Shown here: positions 9,729-18,793 of the stretch, piece by piece
How positions within the stretch are numbered: the first letter of the stretch is position 1
Layout of the letters: each line of letters starts with the position of its first letter
From: Nitrospirota bacterium
GTDB taxonomy: Bacteria; Nitrospirota; Nitrospiria; Nitrospirales; NS-4
NCBI GenBank assembly: GCA_005877815.1
Contig: VBOG01000037.1
Location: forward strand, 1-37,021
Direction: 5' to 3'
DNA: 37,021 nt
Notes under the pieces: model-generated
What the model was told of the DNA's origin: nothing
The model's input: only the letters and a program-made list of their open reading frames with translations
The model's database searches: none
Translations under genes and position numbers: made by a program

Positions 9729-10502
9729 ATGAAGATCGCGACTTATAATGTAAATTCTCTCAGAAAGCGTCTACCAGTAGTACTCGGCTGGCTGGAGCAG
9801 CAACAACCCGACGTCCTCTGCCTCCAGGAGACAAAAGTGCAGGACACTGAGTTTCCCGCCTTGGCACTGGCCTCCACGGGCTATCACACAATTTTCCGCG
9901 GCATGAAGTCGTACAACGGCGTGGCGATGTTGAGCCGGGTCATTCCGGACGAGATCTGCTTCGGGCTGGATGACGGACAGGATCCGGATGAAGCGCGGCT
10001 CGTACGCGCTGTCATCAATGGAATCACGATCATCAACACCTACATTCCGAACGGGTTCAAGCTGGACTCGCCGAAATACGTCTACAAGCTCGAATGGTAC
10101 AAGCGCCTACGGGTCTATTTCGACAAGCACCTGTCTCCCGACCGGCCGGTGGTCTGGTGCGGCGACATGAACGTCGCCCCCGAGCCCGTGGACGTCCATA
10201 GTCCCGAGAAGCATTTGCAGCATGTGTGTTTTCACGAGCTCGCGCGTAACGCCTATAAGGAGACGGTGGCCTGGGGATTTGTGGATGTGTTCAGAAAGCT
10301 ATACCCGGACCGCCAGCAGTTTACGTTCTGGGACTATCTGCGACCCAACTCCTTGGACGCGAATAAAGGCTGGCGGATTGACCACATTCTCGCTACCGCG
10401 TCGCTGGCCGAGCGGTGCACGAAGGTGGAAGTAGACATCGAGCCGCGACGAGCAGCGGGCTCATCGGATCATACGTTCCTCTGGGCCGAGTTCGCGTTGT
10501 AG
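9729..10502 (+). CDS. xth: Exodeoxyribonuclease III
   Basis: MKIATYNVNSLRKRL, LCLQETKVQD, WCGDMNVAPEPVDV, WRIDHILAT, SSDHTFLWAEF motifs. Confidence 0.95.
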   Translation: MKIATYNVNSLRKRLPVVLGWLEQQQPDVLCLQETKVQDTEFPALALASTGYHTIFRGMKSYNGVAMLSRVIPDEICFGLDDGQDPDEARLVRAVINGITIINTYIPNGFKLDSPKYVYKLEWYKRLRVYFDKHLSPDRPVVWCGDMNVAPEPVDVHSPEKHLQHVCFHELARNAYKETVAWGFVDVFRKLYPDRQQFTFWDYLRPNSLDANKGWRIDHILATASLAERCTKVEVDIEPRRAAGSSDHTFLWAEFAL

Positions 10503-10511
10503 CCTGCCTTC

Positions 10512-11297
10512 TCAGTCGCCTTCGCGGGATATCAGGGTGGCAGCGATAGACCCCACTACGATCTTTGTCTTGATCAATATGGGGACGCGGGCGGCATCAT
10601 TGCTTAGCCAGACGTCGATCGGTCCGCGGTTTGAAAAAAGGCCTTTCGGAGGCATCATCGCGACCACGTGAACAGTCTCGACTTCGCCCTGCCCGCTTGT
10701 GACATGCTCGATCCCCTCAAATCGAACCTCGATGACCGTGTTGCGTCCCTCGTGAAAGATGGGGACCGTGACGGACGAGGCGTCGGCAGATGAGGGCAGT
10801 GTGCGAATGTAGTACAACCACGAGAGGCTGTCCTGCGCATCGGGAGGAATCTCGTATTGCTCGGTCCGCCCATCCTTGTTCAGGCTGGCCTGACGCAGAT
10901 CCCGGTCGAACAGCACCTCGATGTCATTCCTGCGGGCGCCTTCGCGGCGAAGGAATGAGAGCCGGTAAGGAAGCAACGTGTGATCGTCAACAAGCGAGAC
11001 CAGGCGATCATCAATCACAAAAAATGCGGACACGACGGCATTGGAGCGCGCGGTATGCATCAGCCGCAAGGCTGGGTGGCCTTCGAAGATCTCCGGGTCC
11101 CCGATTTCCAACACAGCCGTGCCGGCCGATATCACGCCCCAACTGAGGTTGTACATGAGCCGCTCGCCGATGCGAAACGGTAGATTGGTCCGACCAGATT
11201 CTGACAACGCCTGACCCATCTGCAACCCGGGCAGAAAATACGAGCCCATCAGCGCCGCGCATGCCGCGATGGCATATAGAAAAGGCCGCAGTATCAT
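10512..11297 (-). CDS. DUF3108 domain-containing protein
   Basis: Signal segment then FRIGERLMYNLSWGVISAGTAVLEI, typical DUF3108; start MILRPFLY at 11297. Confidence 0.75.
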   Translation of the reverse strand: MILRPFLYAIAACAALMGSYFLPGLQMGQALSESGRTNLPFRIGERLMYNLSWGVISAGTAVLEIGDPEIFEGHPALRLMHTARSNAVVSAFFVIDDRLVSLVDDHTLLPYRLSFLRREGARRNDIEVLFDRDLRQASLNKDGRTEQYEIPPDAQDSLSWLYYIRTLPSSADASSVTVPIFHEGRNTVIEVRFEGIEHVTSGQGEVETVHVVAMMPPKGLFSNRGPIDVWLSNDAARVPILIKTKIVVGSIAATLISREGD

Positions 11298-11417
11298 GCC
11301 GTTCACATTACCGTCCGATGAATTGCGCGTAGAATGGTCTGATGTCCCCTTGCTCAACGTATCAGCTACTGTTATCGTAAAGACATATCCATTTGGGGGA
11401 GGCCTCGCAGAAAATTA

Positions 11418-11927
11418 ATGGCGGTGAAGAATCGACGAGGCGTCGTGCTCGTCGGACATGGCGCAATCCCAAAAGATTACCCGCGGGACCTGCTCACGAA
11501 GCAGAAGTCGCTGGAAAGCCAGCGCCGGGCATCGGGGACGCCGCCGACACCTGAAGAGAGCGCCCTGGACGGGCGCATCCGCCACTGGCCACGATCTCCC
11601 CAGGCAGACCCCTACCAGGCTGGGTTACAGGCACTCGCCGGTCACGTAAAAGCGGCGCTCAATGGAGAGTTGTTCGCGATTGCCTACAACGAGTTTTGCG
11701 CGCCGACGGTGGAAGAAGCGGTGGAAGGCCTGATCGCCGAGGGCGCCGAGGAGATTGTCATCGTGCCATCCATGTTTACGCCCGGTGGAGGGCACTCGGA
11801 AACAGACATCCCCGAAACTCTCGCCGCGCTACGAACCACGTACCCGGAAGTGACATTCCGGTATGCTTGGCCCTTCAACCTCGGCGAGGTGGCCTCATTG
11901 CTTGTACAGCAGCTCAGGCGGTTTTAG
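11418..11927 (+). CDS. CbiX/sirohydrochlorin chelatase-like protein
   Basis: VVLVGHGAIP at N-terminus and IVPSMFTPGGGHSETDIPETLAAL. Confidence 0.75.
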   Translation: MAVKNRRGVVLVGHGAIPKDYPRDLLTKQKSLESQRRASGTPPTPEESALDGRIRHWPRSPQADPYQAGLQALAGHVKAALNGELFAIAYNEFCAPTVEEAVEGLIAEGAEEIVIVPSMFTPGGGHSETDIPETLAALRTTYPEVTFRYAWPFNLGEVASLLVQQLRRF

Positions 11928-11977
11928 GGAAGATCTGCAAGCCACGCAATTTCTGGCAGGAAGTACTTTCAAAGAGG

Positions 11978-12742
11978 CTAATGAGCACCCAGTACCTCAC
12001 GGACCTTCCGGGTAAGGATGTCGGGACTGAAGGGCTTCTGAAGGAACGGCATGTCTTCACTGAGGACCCGGTAACGGAGCAGTTCGGGATGCGGAGAGCT
12101 GGACATATAGACGATCCGCAGGTCCGGTCGTGTCGAGCGTAAGGGTTCGGCCAGTTCACGTCCACTGATGCCGGGCATCATCACATCCGTCACAATCAGA
12201 CGAATCGTATCCATGTTCCGTTTGTAGAGCATAAACGCTTCACTGTTGAACCGGGCTTCCAACACGGTGTATCCGCTCTTTTCGAGCGTCTTTCGGAACA
12301 CCGTTCGTTGCATTTCCTCATCCTCCACGAGCAGCACGGTCTCCATGCCCTTCGAGGGAGCGGGCAGCGGCGCAGTCGGCTGTACGAGAACCTTGCTGTG
12401 CTCACCGTCCAAGGCAGCGTCGGAGCGCTTGAGTAAATATCGGCCCAGAAGAGAGGTGGGACGATCGGAGGCGAAGGAAGGATCGAAATCAAGCCCTGCG
12501 TTGTTCCCACATTGCCAGGTTACGATCGCGTCCGCGGTTTCCTTCGCCTCTTTCCCGTCGTCAGTCTGAAAACGGAATTGCAGCGAGACTCTCGTGTTTG
12601 GTTTGTAATCCTCTTTGCTGAACAACACAATTCGCGTTTGGCTGACTTTTAACAGACTGCCCCAGGAAACCCCTCCCCGGCGGGGCAGAGAGATATCAAC
12701 GCGAGACAGCAGGCGATATTGTGGTTCAGTGGACTTCGTCAT
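11978..12742 (-). CDS. PilZ-like domain protein fused to C-terminal response-regulator receiver
   Basis: N-terminal beta-rich PilZ-like segment; C-terminal TVLLVEDEEMQR...IVTDVMMPGISG...LQKPFSPDIL receiver motifs. Confidence 0.8.
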   Translation of the reverse strand: MTKSTEPQYRLLSRVDISLPRRGGVSWGSLLKVSQTRIVLFSKEDYKPNTRVSLQFRFQTDDGKEAKETADAIVTWQCGNNAGLDFDPSFASDRPTSLLGRYLLKRSDAALDGEHSKVLVQPTAPLPAPSKGMETVLLVEDEEMQRTVFRKTLEKSGYTVLEARFNSEAFMLYKRNMDTIRLIVTDVMMPGISGRELAEPLRSTRPDLRIVYMSSSPHPELLRYRVLSEDMPFLQKPFSPDILTRKVREVLGAH

Positions 12743-12941
12743 ATGACCTCCTAACTAAAGTAGCAATCGTAATACCAAAGTTTAAGGTGGAGATCAAAGG
12801 GAAACAATAGGACAACATGTGCCACCCTCCACGTTTCTGGAACAGGTATGAGCGCACCTAGTCAATATTTGAGGGAAAATCCGCGCCAAGACGAGGCAGG
12901 AAGTACAGTCCTTGGGCCTTATAATCTACGACTGGCGGGAA

Positions 12942-13109
12942 TCAGAACCAGCCTATGATGGCTTTCACAACCATAACCCAAAAGGCCATGCAGGCACTCA
13001 GGATGAGTGTCCACCCACATACCTTGACCCAGTGGTCACTGGAGGAGGTAAACGGGGCAGGCACCCGATAAATCAGAGGCGGCAGAGGCCGTTTAGCGGT
13101 GGATGGCAT
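12942..13109 (-). CDS. Candidate 55-aa single-TM protein, absent from the ORF track
   Basis: Own translation: MPSTAKRPLPPLIYRVPAPFTSSSDHWVKVCGWTLILSACMAFWVMVVKAIIGWF*. In-frame TGA two codons upstream of ATG. No strong Shine-Dalgarno seen. Confidence 0.4.
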   Translation of the reverse strand: MPSTAKRPLPPLIYRVPAPFTSSSDHWVKVCGWTLILSACMAFWVMVVKAIIGWF

Positions 13110-13264
13110 GGCTCACTCGCGCATCCGGAAAAATGTAAAGGGCGGCTGCAGGAGGAGGGTCCAACAGCCACCCTTTGCGACAGACTGGATAGGGGCTCGA
13201 ATCATAAAGGCGAGTCGCCTGTGCCTTCTCTCAAAACCGCTATGCCAGTGGCCGCGTGCGTCCG

Positions 13265-13585
13265 TTAACGATTCTGACTCGTGTCCACCTGGAGATTGTT
13301 CTGCACCTTCTTCACACCGTCGACTTCCTTCGCGAGCCGTTCGGCACGGGCCTTTTCGGCAGCGGTAGGAACGACGCCCGTAAGGTAGACCGTTTCGCGG
13401 ACAGTTTTCACACTGACGCGTCCGAGAGTCCCCATCCGATCTCCGGCCAACTTCGACTTGACCGCCGTCGTGATACCTGTGTCAGTAACATTCTGCCCGG
13501 CGGTTTCGCCGGTCATGGTCTGGCAACCCGTCGCCAGGACGCCGACGACCATGGCGACCACGAGACATTGCAGGACATGCCGCAT
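13265..13585 (-). CDS. BON domain lipoprotein/periplasmic protein
   Basis: Signal with VLATGCQT, then DTGITTAVKSKLAGDR...GRVSVKTVRETVYLTGVVPTAAEKARAERLAKEVDGVKKVQNNL. Confidence 0.88.
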   Translation of the reverse strand: MRHVLQCLVVAMVVGVLATGCQTMTGETAGQNVTDTGITTAVKSKLAGDRMGTLGRVSVKTVRETVYLTGVVPTAAEKARAERLAKEVDGVKKVQNNLQVDTSQNR

Positions 13586-13820
13586 ATGTGCCTCCTGATT
13601 AAAGCGTCATCGTTGCCCTGAAAGAAAGGATACGGTTAGTGTCACGTGATATGAATGCCCTAGAAGAAGGGGGCTAGACGCTAAAGGGGAAGTTGGCCTG
13701 AAGCTCGCCATCAAATTTTCGGAGCTGCTTGCTCCTGTTACTTCTTTCGGGGTGGACGTACAGAACGACGAGCGATACAATGTGAAACTTTTTACGCCCT
13801 TTTCAGAAAGGCGAAACATC

Positions 13821-14372
13821 ATGAAACTTCTTATCGCTCTGATCGTGACCTTGATCATGCTGACTGTCTTCAAGAATGTAGAGACCTTGGCGGCCTCTCT
13901 CTCCTACCCATACGACAACAGCGGCTTTGAGGATCGCCCGCCTCAGGGCGTCTTCAACACCATCATGACCGCGCATAACCAGGAATTGGTGATGAGCAGG
14001 CTGCGCGTCTATGAAATTGTGCCTGTGAAACCCAGCACGGTCTTTACCACTGACGTCCCCGAGATTTTTGTCGTCTTTCAGCTTCATCAGCACGGCGCGG
14101 AATTTCGCGTGTATGGCCGCTGGTTCATCGAAGGCCAGGACGGCGTCTCTCCCAACCTCCTGTTGGGAGAAGACGGCATGATCATCACCACGGAGGACCA
14201 ATCGGGCTACGTTTCCATGAAACGTCCCACGACGGGATGGCCCATTGGGCAGTATAAGGTCAGAATGTATATCGGCACCGGCGAGGCGGACAGGAACCCA
14301 ATCGGCACCCTTTACTTCACGGTCGTTCCAGACAAAAACACGGAGGCGTCAGCGGGCGGGACCGCAAAATGA
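13821..14372 (+). CDS. Secreted hypothetical protein
   Basis: Start MKLLIALIVTLIMLTVFKNVETLAA (signal-like) at 13821; extracytoplasmic beta-rich body. Confidence 0.65.
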   Translation: MKLLIALIVTLIMLTVFKNVETLAASLSYPYDNSGFEDRPPQGVFNTIMTAHNQELVMSRLRVYEIVPVKPSTVFTTDVPEIFVVFQLHQHGAEFRVYGRWFIEGQDGVSPNLLLGEDGMIITTEDQSGYVSMKRPTTGWPIGQYKVRMYIGTGEADRNPIGTLYFTVVPDKNTEASAGGTAK

Positions 14373-14392
14373 GCGTGACAGTGAGCGAACGA

Positions 14393-15664
14393 TTAGGGAC
14401 GTAGCGGAAGCGCCTGGAGGAGATCCAGCAATTGCTCGATCTCCTCCATGGTGTTGTAGTGAGCGAGGCCGATGCGGAGCAACCCTCCGTCCGATTCGAC
14501 GCCAAGCCTCTGCGTCAAATTTTGCGCGTAAAAATTTCCCGACCACACGAAGATTCTCCGCTCGCCGAGATCCTCAGCCAGATCCAGCGGTGGATACCCG
14601 CTCATTCGAATCGAGACGGTCGGAGTGCGTTCGGCGACGCGCCCGAGATCCGTCAGGCCGTAGATCGTCACTCCGGGGATCTTGAGTAAACCCTCAATCA
14701 ACCGGCGTGAGAGCGTCGCCTCGTACTCCCTGATCGCCTCCATCGCCACCGTCACGGCCATGCGCCGGCGCAATGCATCACGGCTGACACGCCGACCCAG
14801 TTCCGCAAGATATTCGATGCCTGCAGCAACCCCTGCCATACCTTCATGGTTTTGGGTCCCGCTCTCCCATCGGTCCGGGATTGCCTCTGAACACGGCCTG
14901 ACCTTATAGGGCTTGAGCCGCATGAGGTGTGCCCGCTTGCCGTAGACCGCTCCCGTGTGCGGCCCAAAAAATTTGTAAGGCGAGCAGGCTAAAAAATCAC
15001 AATCCAGGTCTCGGACATCCACGGGCTGGTGCGGCACGTAGTGCACCGCATCCACATAGACGAGCGCCCCGACCGCATGGGCCAGCCGGACGACTTCCCG
15101 GACGTCCGTGATCGTGCCGACCGCGTTGGATGCCCAGCCGACCGCGACGATGCGCGTACGAGAGGTGAGGGTTCTCTGCATATCGTGCATGTCCAGCGTG
15201 CAGCCCTTGACGTCAATATCCACCGTCCGCACAACCGCCCCTTTCTCCTCCAGCGCCAGCCATGGGGCGACATTGGCGTCATGATCGAGACATGTAACCA
15301 CGATCTCATCTCCGTCCCGAATCTCTCGACCGATCGCGCGGCTCATTGCAAAGGTGAGGGTCGTCATGTTCCCACCGAAGACCACCTCATCGGCGTCGCA
15401 TCCCAGCAAATCCGCAATCCCGGCATGGGCCGCCCGGTACATGTCGTCGGTCCGCCGGCTGGTGACAAATGCGCCATGTGTGTTCGCATTGGCATGAATG
15501 AGGTAGTCGGTCATGGCATCCATCACTCGTTGCGGCACTTGAGTGCCGCCGGGCGCATCCATGAATACGGCAGGCCGGCCGTGCACCATTTTGGACAGCG
15601 CCGGAAACTGGGCGCGAATCCAACCAAGATGCGGCAGCAGGCGGGACGATTCGAGGCTCATCAT
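14393..15664 (-). CDS. Cysteine desulfurase-like aminotransferase class V protein
   Basis: AVFMDAPGGTQVPQRVMDAM, THGAFVTSRRTD, DFLACSPYKFFGPHTGAVYGK (PLP Lys region), SGTQNHEGMAG. Confidence 0.88.
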   Translation of the reverse strand: MMSLESSRLLPHLGWIRAQFPALSKMVHGRPAVFMDAPGGTQVPQRVMDAMTDYLIHANANTHGAFVTSRRTDDMYRAAHAGIADLLGCDADEVVFGGNMTTLTFAMSRAIGREIRDGDEIVVTCLDHDANVAPWLALEEKGAVVRTVDIDVKGCTLDMHDMQRTLTSRTRIVAVGWASNAVGTITDVREVVRLAHAVGALVYVDAVHYVPHQPVDVRDLDCDFLACSPYKFFGPHTGAVYGKRAHLMRLKPYKVRPCSEAIPDRWESGTQNHEGMAGVAAGIEYLAELGRRVSRDALRRRMAVTVAMEAIREYEATLSRRLIEGLLKIPGVTIYGLTDLGRVAERTPTVSIRMSGYPPLDLAEDLGERRIFVWSGNFYAQNLTQRLGVESDGGLLRIGLAHYNTMEEIEQLLDLLQALPLRP

Positions 15665-15680
15665 ACGGTCACGCTTTCGA

Positions 15681-16391
15681 TCACGTGCCCGCATACTGGG
15701 GATTCAATTGCTGGCGGAGCTTCATGCCGAGCTGATCGGCGGCTCCGCTGAATGCCGCTTCGCCCAGCGCCTGGTACGGATCTCCGCTGACGATGGTAAA
15801 CGGCCCGGCAAAGGTAAATGTCCGATAGTACAGCCGTGGATAACTGAAGGCGTTATACGAGCGATTTTGCCCGAGGACATAATCCTCCCGGCCGAATTCT
15901 GTTGCCAGCACCCGGCCGGTCTGAATGTCCACTACCGCCGCATCCATTCTCGCGAACAACTGAGTCTCGATGAGGGGCCATGGCTGCACTTTCTGCGCCG
16001 TTTGTGACGTCGCAACGGCCACAATGACTTTGGCAAGCCCGCTGTCTCTCGTGACGTCGCGAAGCCGTTCAAGGCTCAAGGCGCTGATCCCTCCTGCCGG
16101 AATGGTCATCGGAGGAAAGATGCGCTGAATCGTAATGGCTCCCGATCCCTCGATCTCCTTTTTGATCCTTTCCGCGAAGTGCTCGAGCATCGGAGGCGAC
16201 GGCGTCGTCGGCTGGCCGAGTTCGGCCTCCGGCAGCGCAATCAGTAATCCCACAACAAGCGGAAGCGTGACCCGTCCCTTCGAGGAGGGCGGCACTTGAA
16301 ATCCCGTCAGATAGTCATTGATGCGACTTTCCGACGCGCAACCTGTTAGCACGAATACCGCCAGAAGACCAATCATTGCGTGTTTTCTCAT
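15681..16391 (-). CDS. Hypothetical lipoprotein
   Basis: MRKHAMIGLLAVFVLTGCASES lipobox; start at 16391. Confidence 0.72.
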   Translation of the reverse strand: MRKHAMIGLLAVFVLTGCASESRINDYLTGFQVPPSSKGRVTLPLVVGLLIALPEAELGQPTTPSPPMLEHFAERIKKEIEGSGAITIQRIFPPMTIPAGGISALSLERLRDVTRDSGLAKVIVAVATSQTAQKVQPWPLIETQLFARMDAAVVDIQTGRVLATEFGREDYVLGQNRSYNAFSYPRLYYRTFTFAGPFTIVSGDPYQALGEAAFSGAADQLGMKLRQQLNPQYAGT

Positions 16392-16611
16392 ATATTTCCC
16401 CCGCACGATCACGCCGAGCATCTCTTGCGAACGCGGCCTGCCCATAACAAAACCAGCGGGAACCAGTGCCCGTCTTATCGTACACCATTCCGACCATTGT
16501 CTCCCTATGCGATTGACGCCTCCCCTACAGCGGGAGGACCGCACCTACTTGCTGAGTATGTCTTCCGTAAGCCGTGGAATGCTATTACGGAGTGGACCTC
16601 AGACGGCGCCT

Positions 16612-17256
16612 ATGCTTTCCAAGCACCTCACATGGGTTCTCGCCATCGTTTTGTGCTCATGGCTCACGGGATGCGCCCTTCCGCGGCAGCAATCCAAAAC
16701 ACCTCGAACAGCGATCGAGCAATTGCTGCTCGGCCAGGCGATCGAGCGCAGTCTCGCAAACGTCACGGTGCCGATTCCGAACGACAAACCTGTGATCGTC
16801 GAGGCTGTCGGCTTTGCGATGGGCACGCCGCTGCTTCAGGATAATGCGGACCGAACGACCGGCGTCATCTACGCGTCGAGTTCGGACCTTCTCTTCGTGC
16901 GAGACGTCACGTCGAGGGAACTCGGCCGTATGGGGCTCCGCATCGGCAAGGGCGCGGAGGTCAAGGGGTATCTCATCCGAGTGATGGTCCAGGCACTGGG
17001 CACCGAACAGGGAACGGTTCTTTTCGGCCTGCCTGCACTGCAAAGCATTCTGTTGCCGGTCGCGCTACCGGAAGTGGCGTTGTATAAAAATCAGCACCAA
17101 CGCGCACTGGTGCGGCTTTCGCTCGATATTTACGATCTCGGCACCGGCCGCTTCGTCCATTCAACGCCGTGGTACGAGGCTTCGGCTTTTTACAATGAAT
17201 ATACCGTCCTGATCATCTTCACGTTCAAATCCACCGATCTGCAACTGCCACCGTAG
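16612..17256 (+). CDS. Hypothetical lipoprotein
   Basis: MLSKHLTWVLAIVLCSWLTGCALPRQ lipobox; PRTAIEQLLLGQAIERS segment. Confidence 0.72.
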   Translation: MLSKHLTWVLAIVLCSWLTGCALPRQQSKTPRTAIEQLLLGQAIERSLANVTVPIPNDKPVIVEAVGFAMGTPLLQDNADRTTGVIYASSSDLLFVRDVTSRELGRMGLRIGKGAEVKGYLIRVMVQALGTEQGTVLFGLPALQSILLPVALPEVALYKNQHQRALVRLSLDIYDLGTGRFVHSTPWYEASAFYNEYTVLIIFTFKSTDLQLPP

Positions 17257-17341
17257 TTGCCAGACTCTGCCTTGGTCGCACCGCCGTCTCCCCATTTCCC
17301 TGTCCTTGCCAAATCACCGCCGACCGGTTCAGACTGCCGTC

Positions 17342-17806
17342 ATGCTGTCCATTAGACCGGCGACCGAGCAGGACTTGCCGGAACTCTTGAAGGTTCAGGC
17401 GGAAGCATTTGCAGAATATCAGGGTCTGTACGAACTCAACGCCTGGACCAAGGAAACGATTGACAACGTCCGAAAGGATGCGCAGGAGAAACATATCCTC
17501 GTCGCCGAATGGAACGGGCTGCTGGTAGGTTCGGTCCGCTTCTGGAGCGTGGCTGGTGTCTGCGTCATTCGGCTGCTCTCGGTCAGGCCGGGATATCAAG
17601 GCCGCGGCATCGGCAAGGGACTCATGCGGGAAATCGAGCGGCTCGCAGCCGGGGCGCACAAATTGTATGTCTGCACGATGCTGCGAACTTCACGCAACAT
17701 TACACTGTTCCTGGATCTTGGCTACCGGCCTGAAACGGTCCTCCCCGACCATTACCACCGGACCGATTTCATCTGTTTCGCAAAAAGCCTGGCGCCGCCG
17801 CGATAA
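17342..17806 (+). CDS. GNAT family N-acetyltransferase
   Basis: IRPATEQDLPELLKVQAEAF and LLSVRPGYQGRGIGKGLMREIE acetyl-CoA binding motif. Confidence 0.9.
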   Translation: MLSIRPATEQDLPELLKVQAEAFAEYQGLYELNAWTKETIDNVRKDAQEKHILVAEWNGLLVGSVRFWSVAGVCVIRLLSVRPGYQGRGIGKGLMREIERLAAGAHKLYVCTMLRTSRNITLFLDLGYRPETVLPDHYHRTDFICFAKSLAPPR

Positions 17807-17840
17807 CTCTTCGTATTCGATTTCTCCCACGGCACGACGC

Positions 17841-18185
17841 TCAGCCGACTTTGAGTAGTTCTATTTCGAAGATCAGCGTGGCATTGGGTGGAATAGCCGA
17901 GCCGGCACCCCGCGTGCCATAGCCCAGGCCAGGCGGGATCGTCAGCTTGCGTTTTCCCCCGACTTTCATTCCAGCGACCCCTTCGTCCCAGCCTTTAATC
18001 ACGCGCCCTGCCCCGAGCGGAAAGCTGAATGGTTGCCCTCGGTCTTTGCTGGAGTCGAATTTCTTTCCGTCCGTCAGCCAGCCGGTATAATGCACGGACA
18101 CGGTTTGCCCTGTCTTGGCTTCGGGACCGGTCCCAACAACCAGGTCGTCGTATTTGAGTCCGCTCGCGTTCGTCACTTCAGCCAT
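17841..18185 (-). CDS. FKBP-type peptidyl-prolyl cis-trans isomerase
   Basis: [62 protein letters not shown]. Confidence 0.96.
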   Translation of the reverse strand: MAEVTNASGLKYDDLVVGTGPEAKTGQTVSVHYTGWLTDGKKFDSSKDRGQPFSFPLGAGRVIKGWDEGVAGMKVGGKRKLTIPPGLGYGTRGAGSAIPPNATLIFEIELLKVG

Positions 18186-18339
18186 GTTAGTCCCTCCGTA
18201 AAAGAAGCCGCATTATGCCACACCAGCCCGTCGAAAACGCCCGGTTCTTCGGACACCGGCTCTCCAAAGCCTTCAATGCCGCGCTTGTCTCAAAGATCAA
18301 ATTGTACGGAAGGATCGACGCGAACGCTTCCTCAGGTGT

Positions 18340-18708
18340 TTAGGATTGGGGCGGAGGCGATGAAGCCTGTGGCTGCGCAGGATTCACAGAAGGGGGTGGA
18401 TCGGGGCTGCGCTTTTCGGACGGCGTTGGCGGAAGCGGCATCGGCAGAGGATTCGACGGCAATGGCGGTGACGGCAGCGGCATGACGGACGGTGGGCCCA
18501 GCACTTCCGGTTTGAGCGGCGTCGACGGGGTATCCGAAGCGGGAGTCTCTGGAGCTACAGGGTCGGCAGGTTTCGAGGGCGAGGGCAAATCCGGTGGATT
18601 GGCCGCAGGGTTTACGACCGATGACCCGGACACCTTTGCGCCGGCCACGGCACTCGATAAAAGAACGCTCAGGAGTATGGCAAGTGCTGCCTGCCCGCAA
18701 TATGTCAT
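18340..18708 (-). CDS. Proline-rich secreted hypothetical protein
   Basis: Signal-like MTYCGQAALAILLSVLLSSAVAGA followed by Pro/Ser-rich tail. Confidence 0.55.
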   Translation of the reverse strand: MTYCGQAALAILLSVLLSSAVAGAKVSGSSVVNPAANPPDLPSPSKPADPVAPETPASDTPSTPLKPEVLGPPSVMPLPSPPLPSNPLPMPLPPTPSEKRSPDPPPSVNPAQPQASSPPPQS

Positions 18709-18793
18709 GGAATGAAGGTGATCCGATTGGGTGATAAGAATAGGCCGACTTGAAACTCGGCTCCATCCCCCGTACGGAGGCCGTAACAAATCA

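Noticed and set aside
12930-12965. tRNA T-arm-like string (tggcgggaatcagaaccagcc)
   Set aside because: No T-stem pairing and no cloverleaf; the sequence is explained as the 3' end of the candidate 55-aa ORF.
12912-13268. 118-aa plus-strand ORF
   Set aside because: Composition looks non-coding and it opposes the candidate membrane ORF; no signal or domain.
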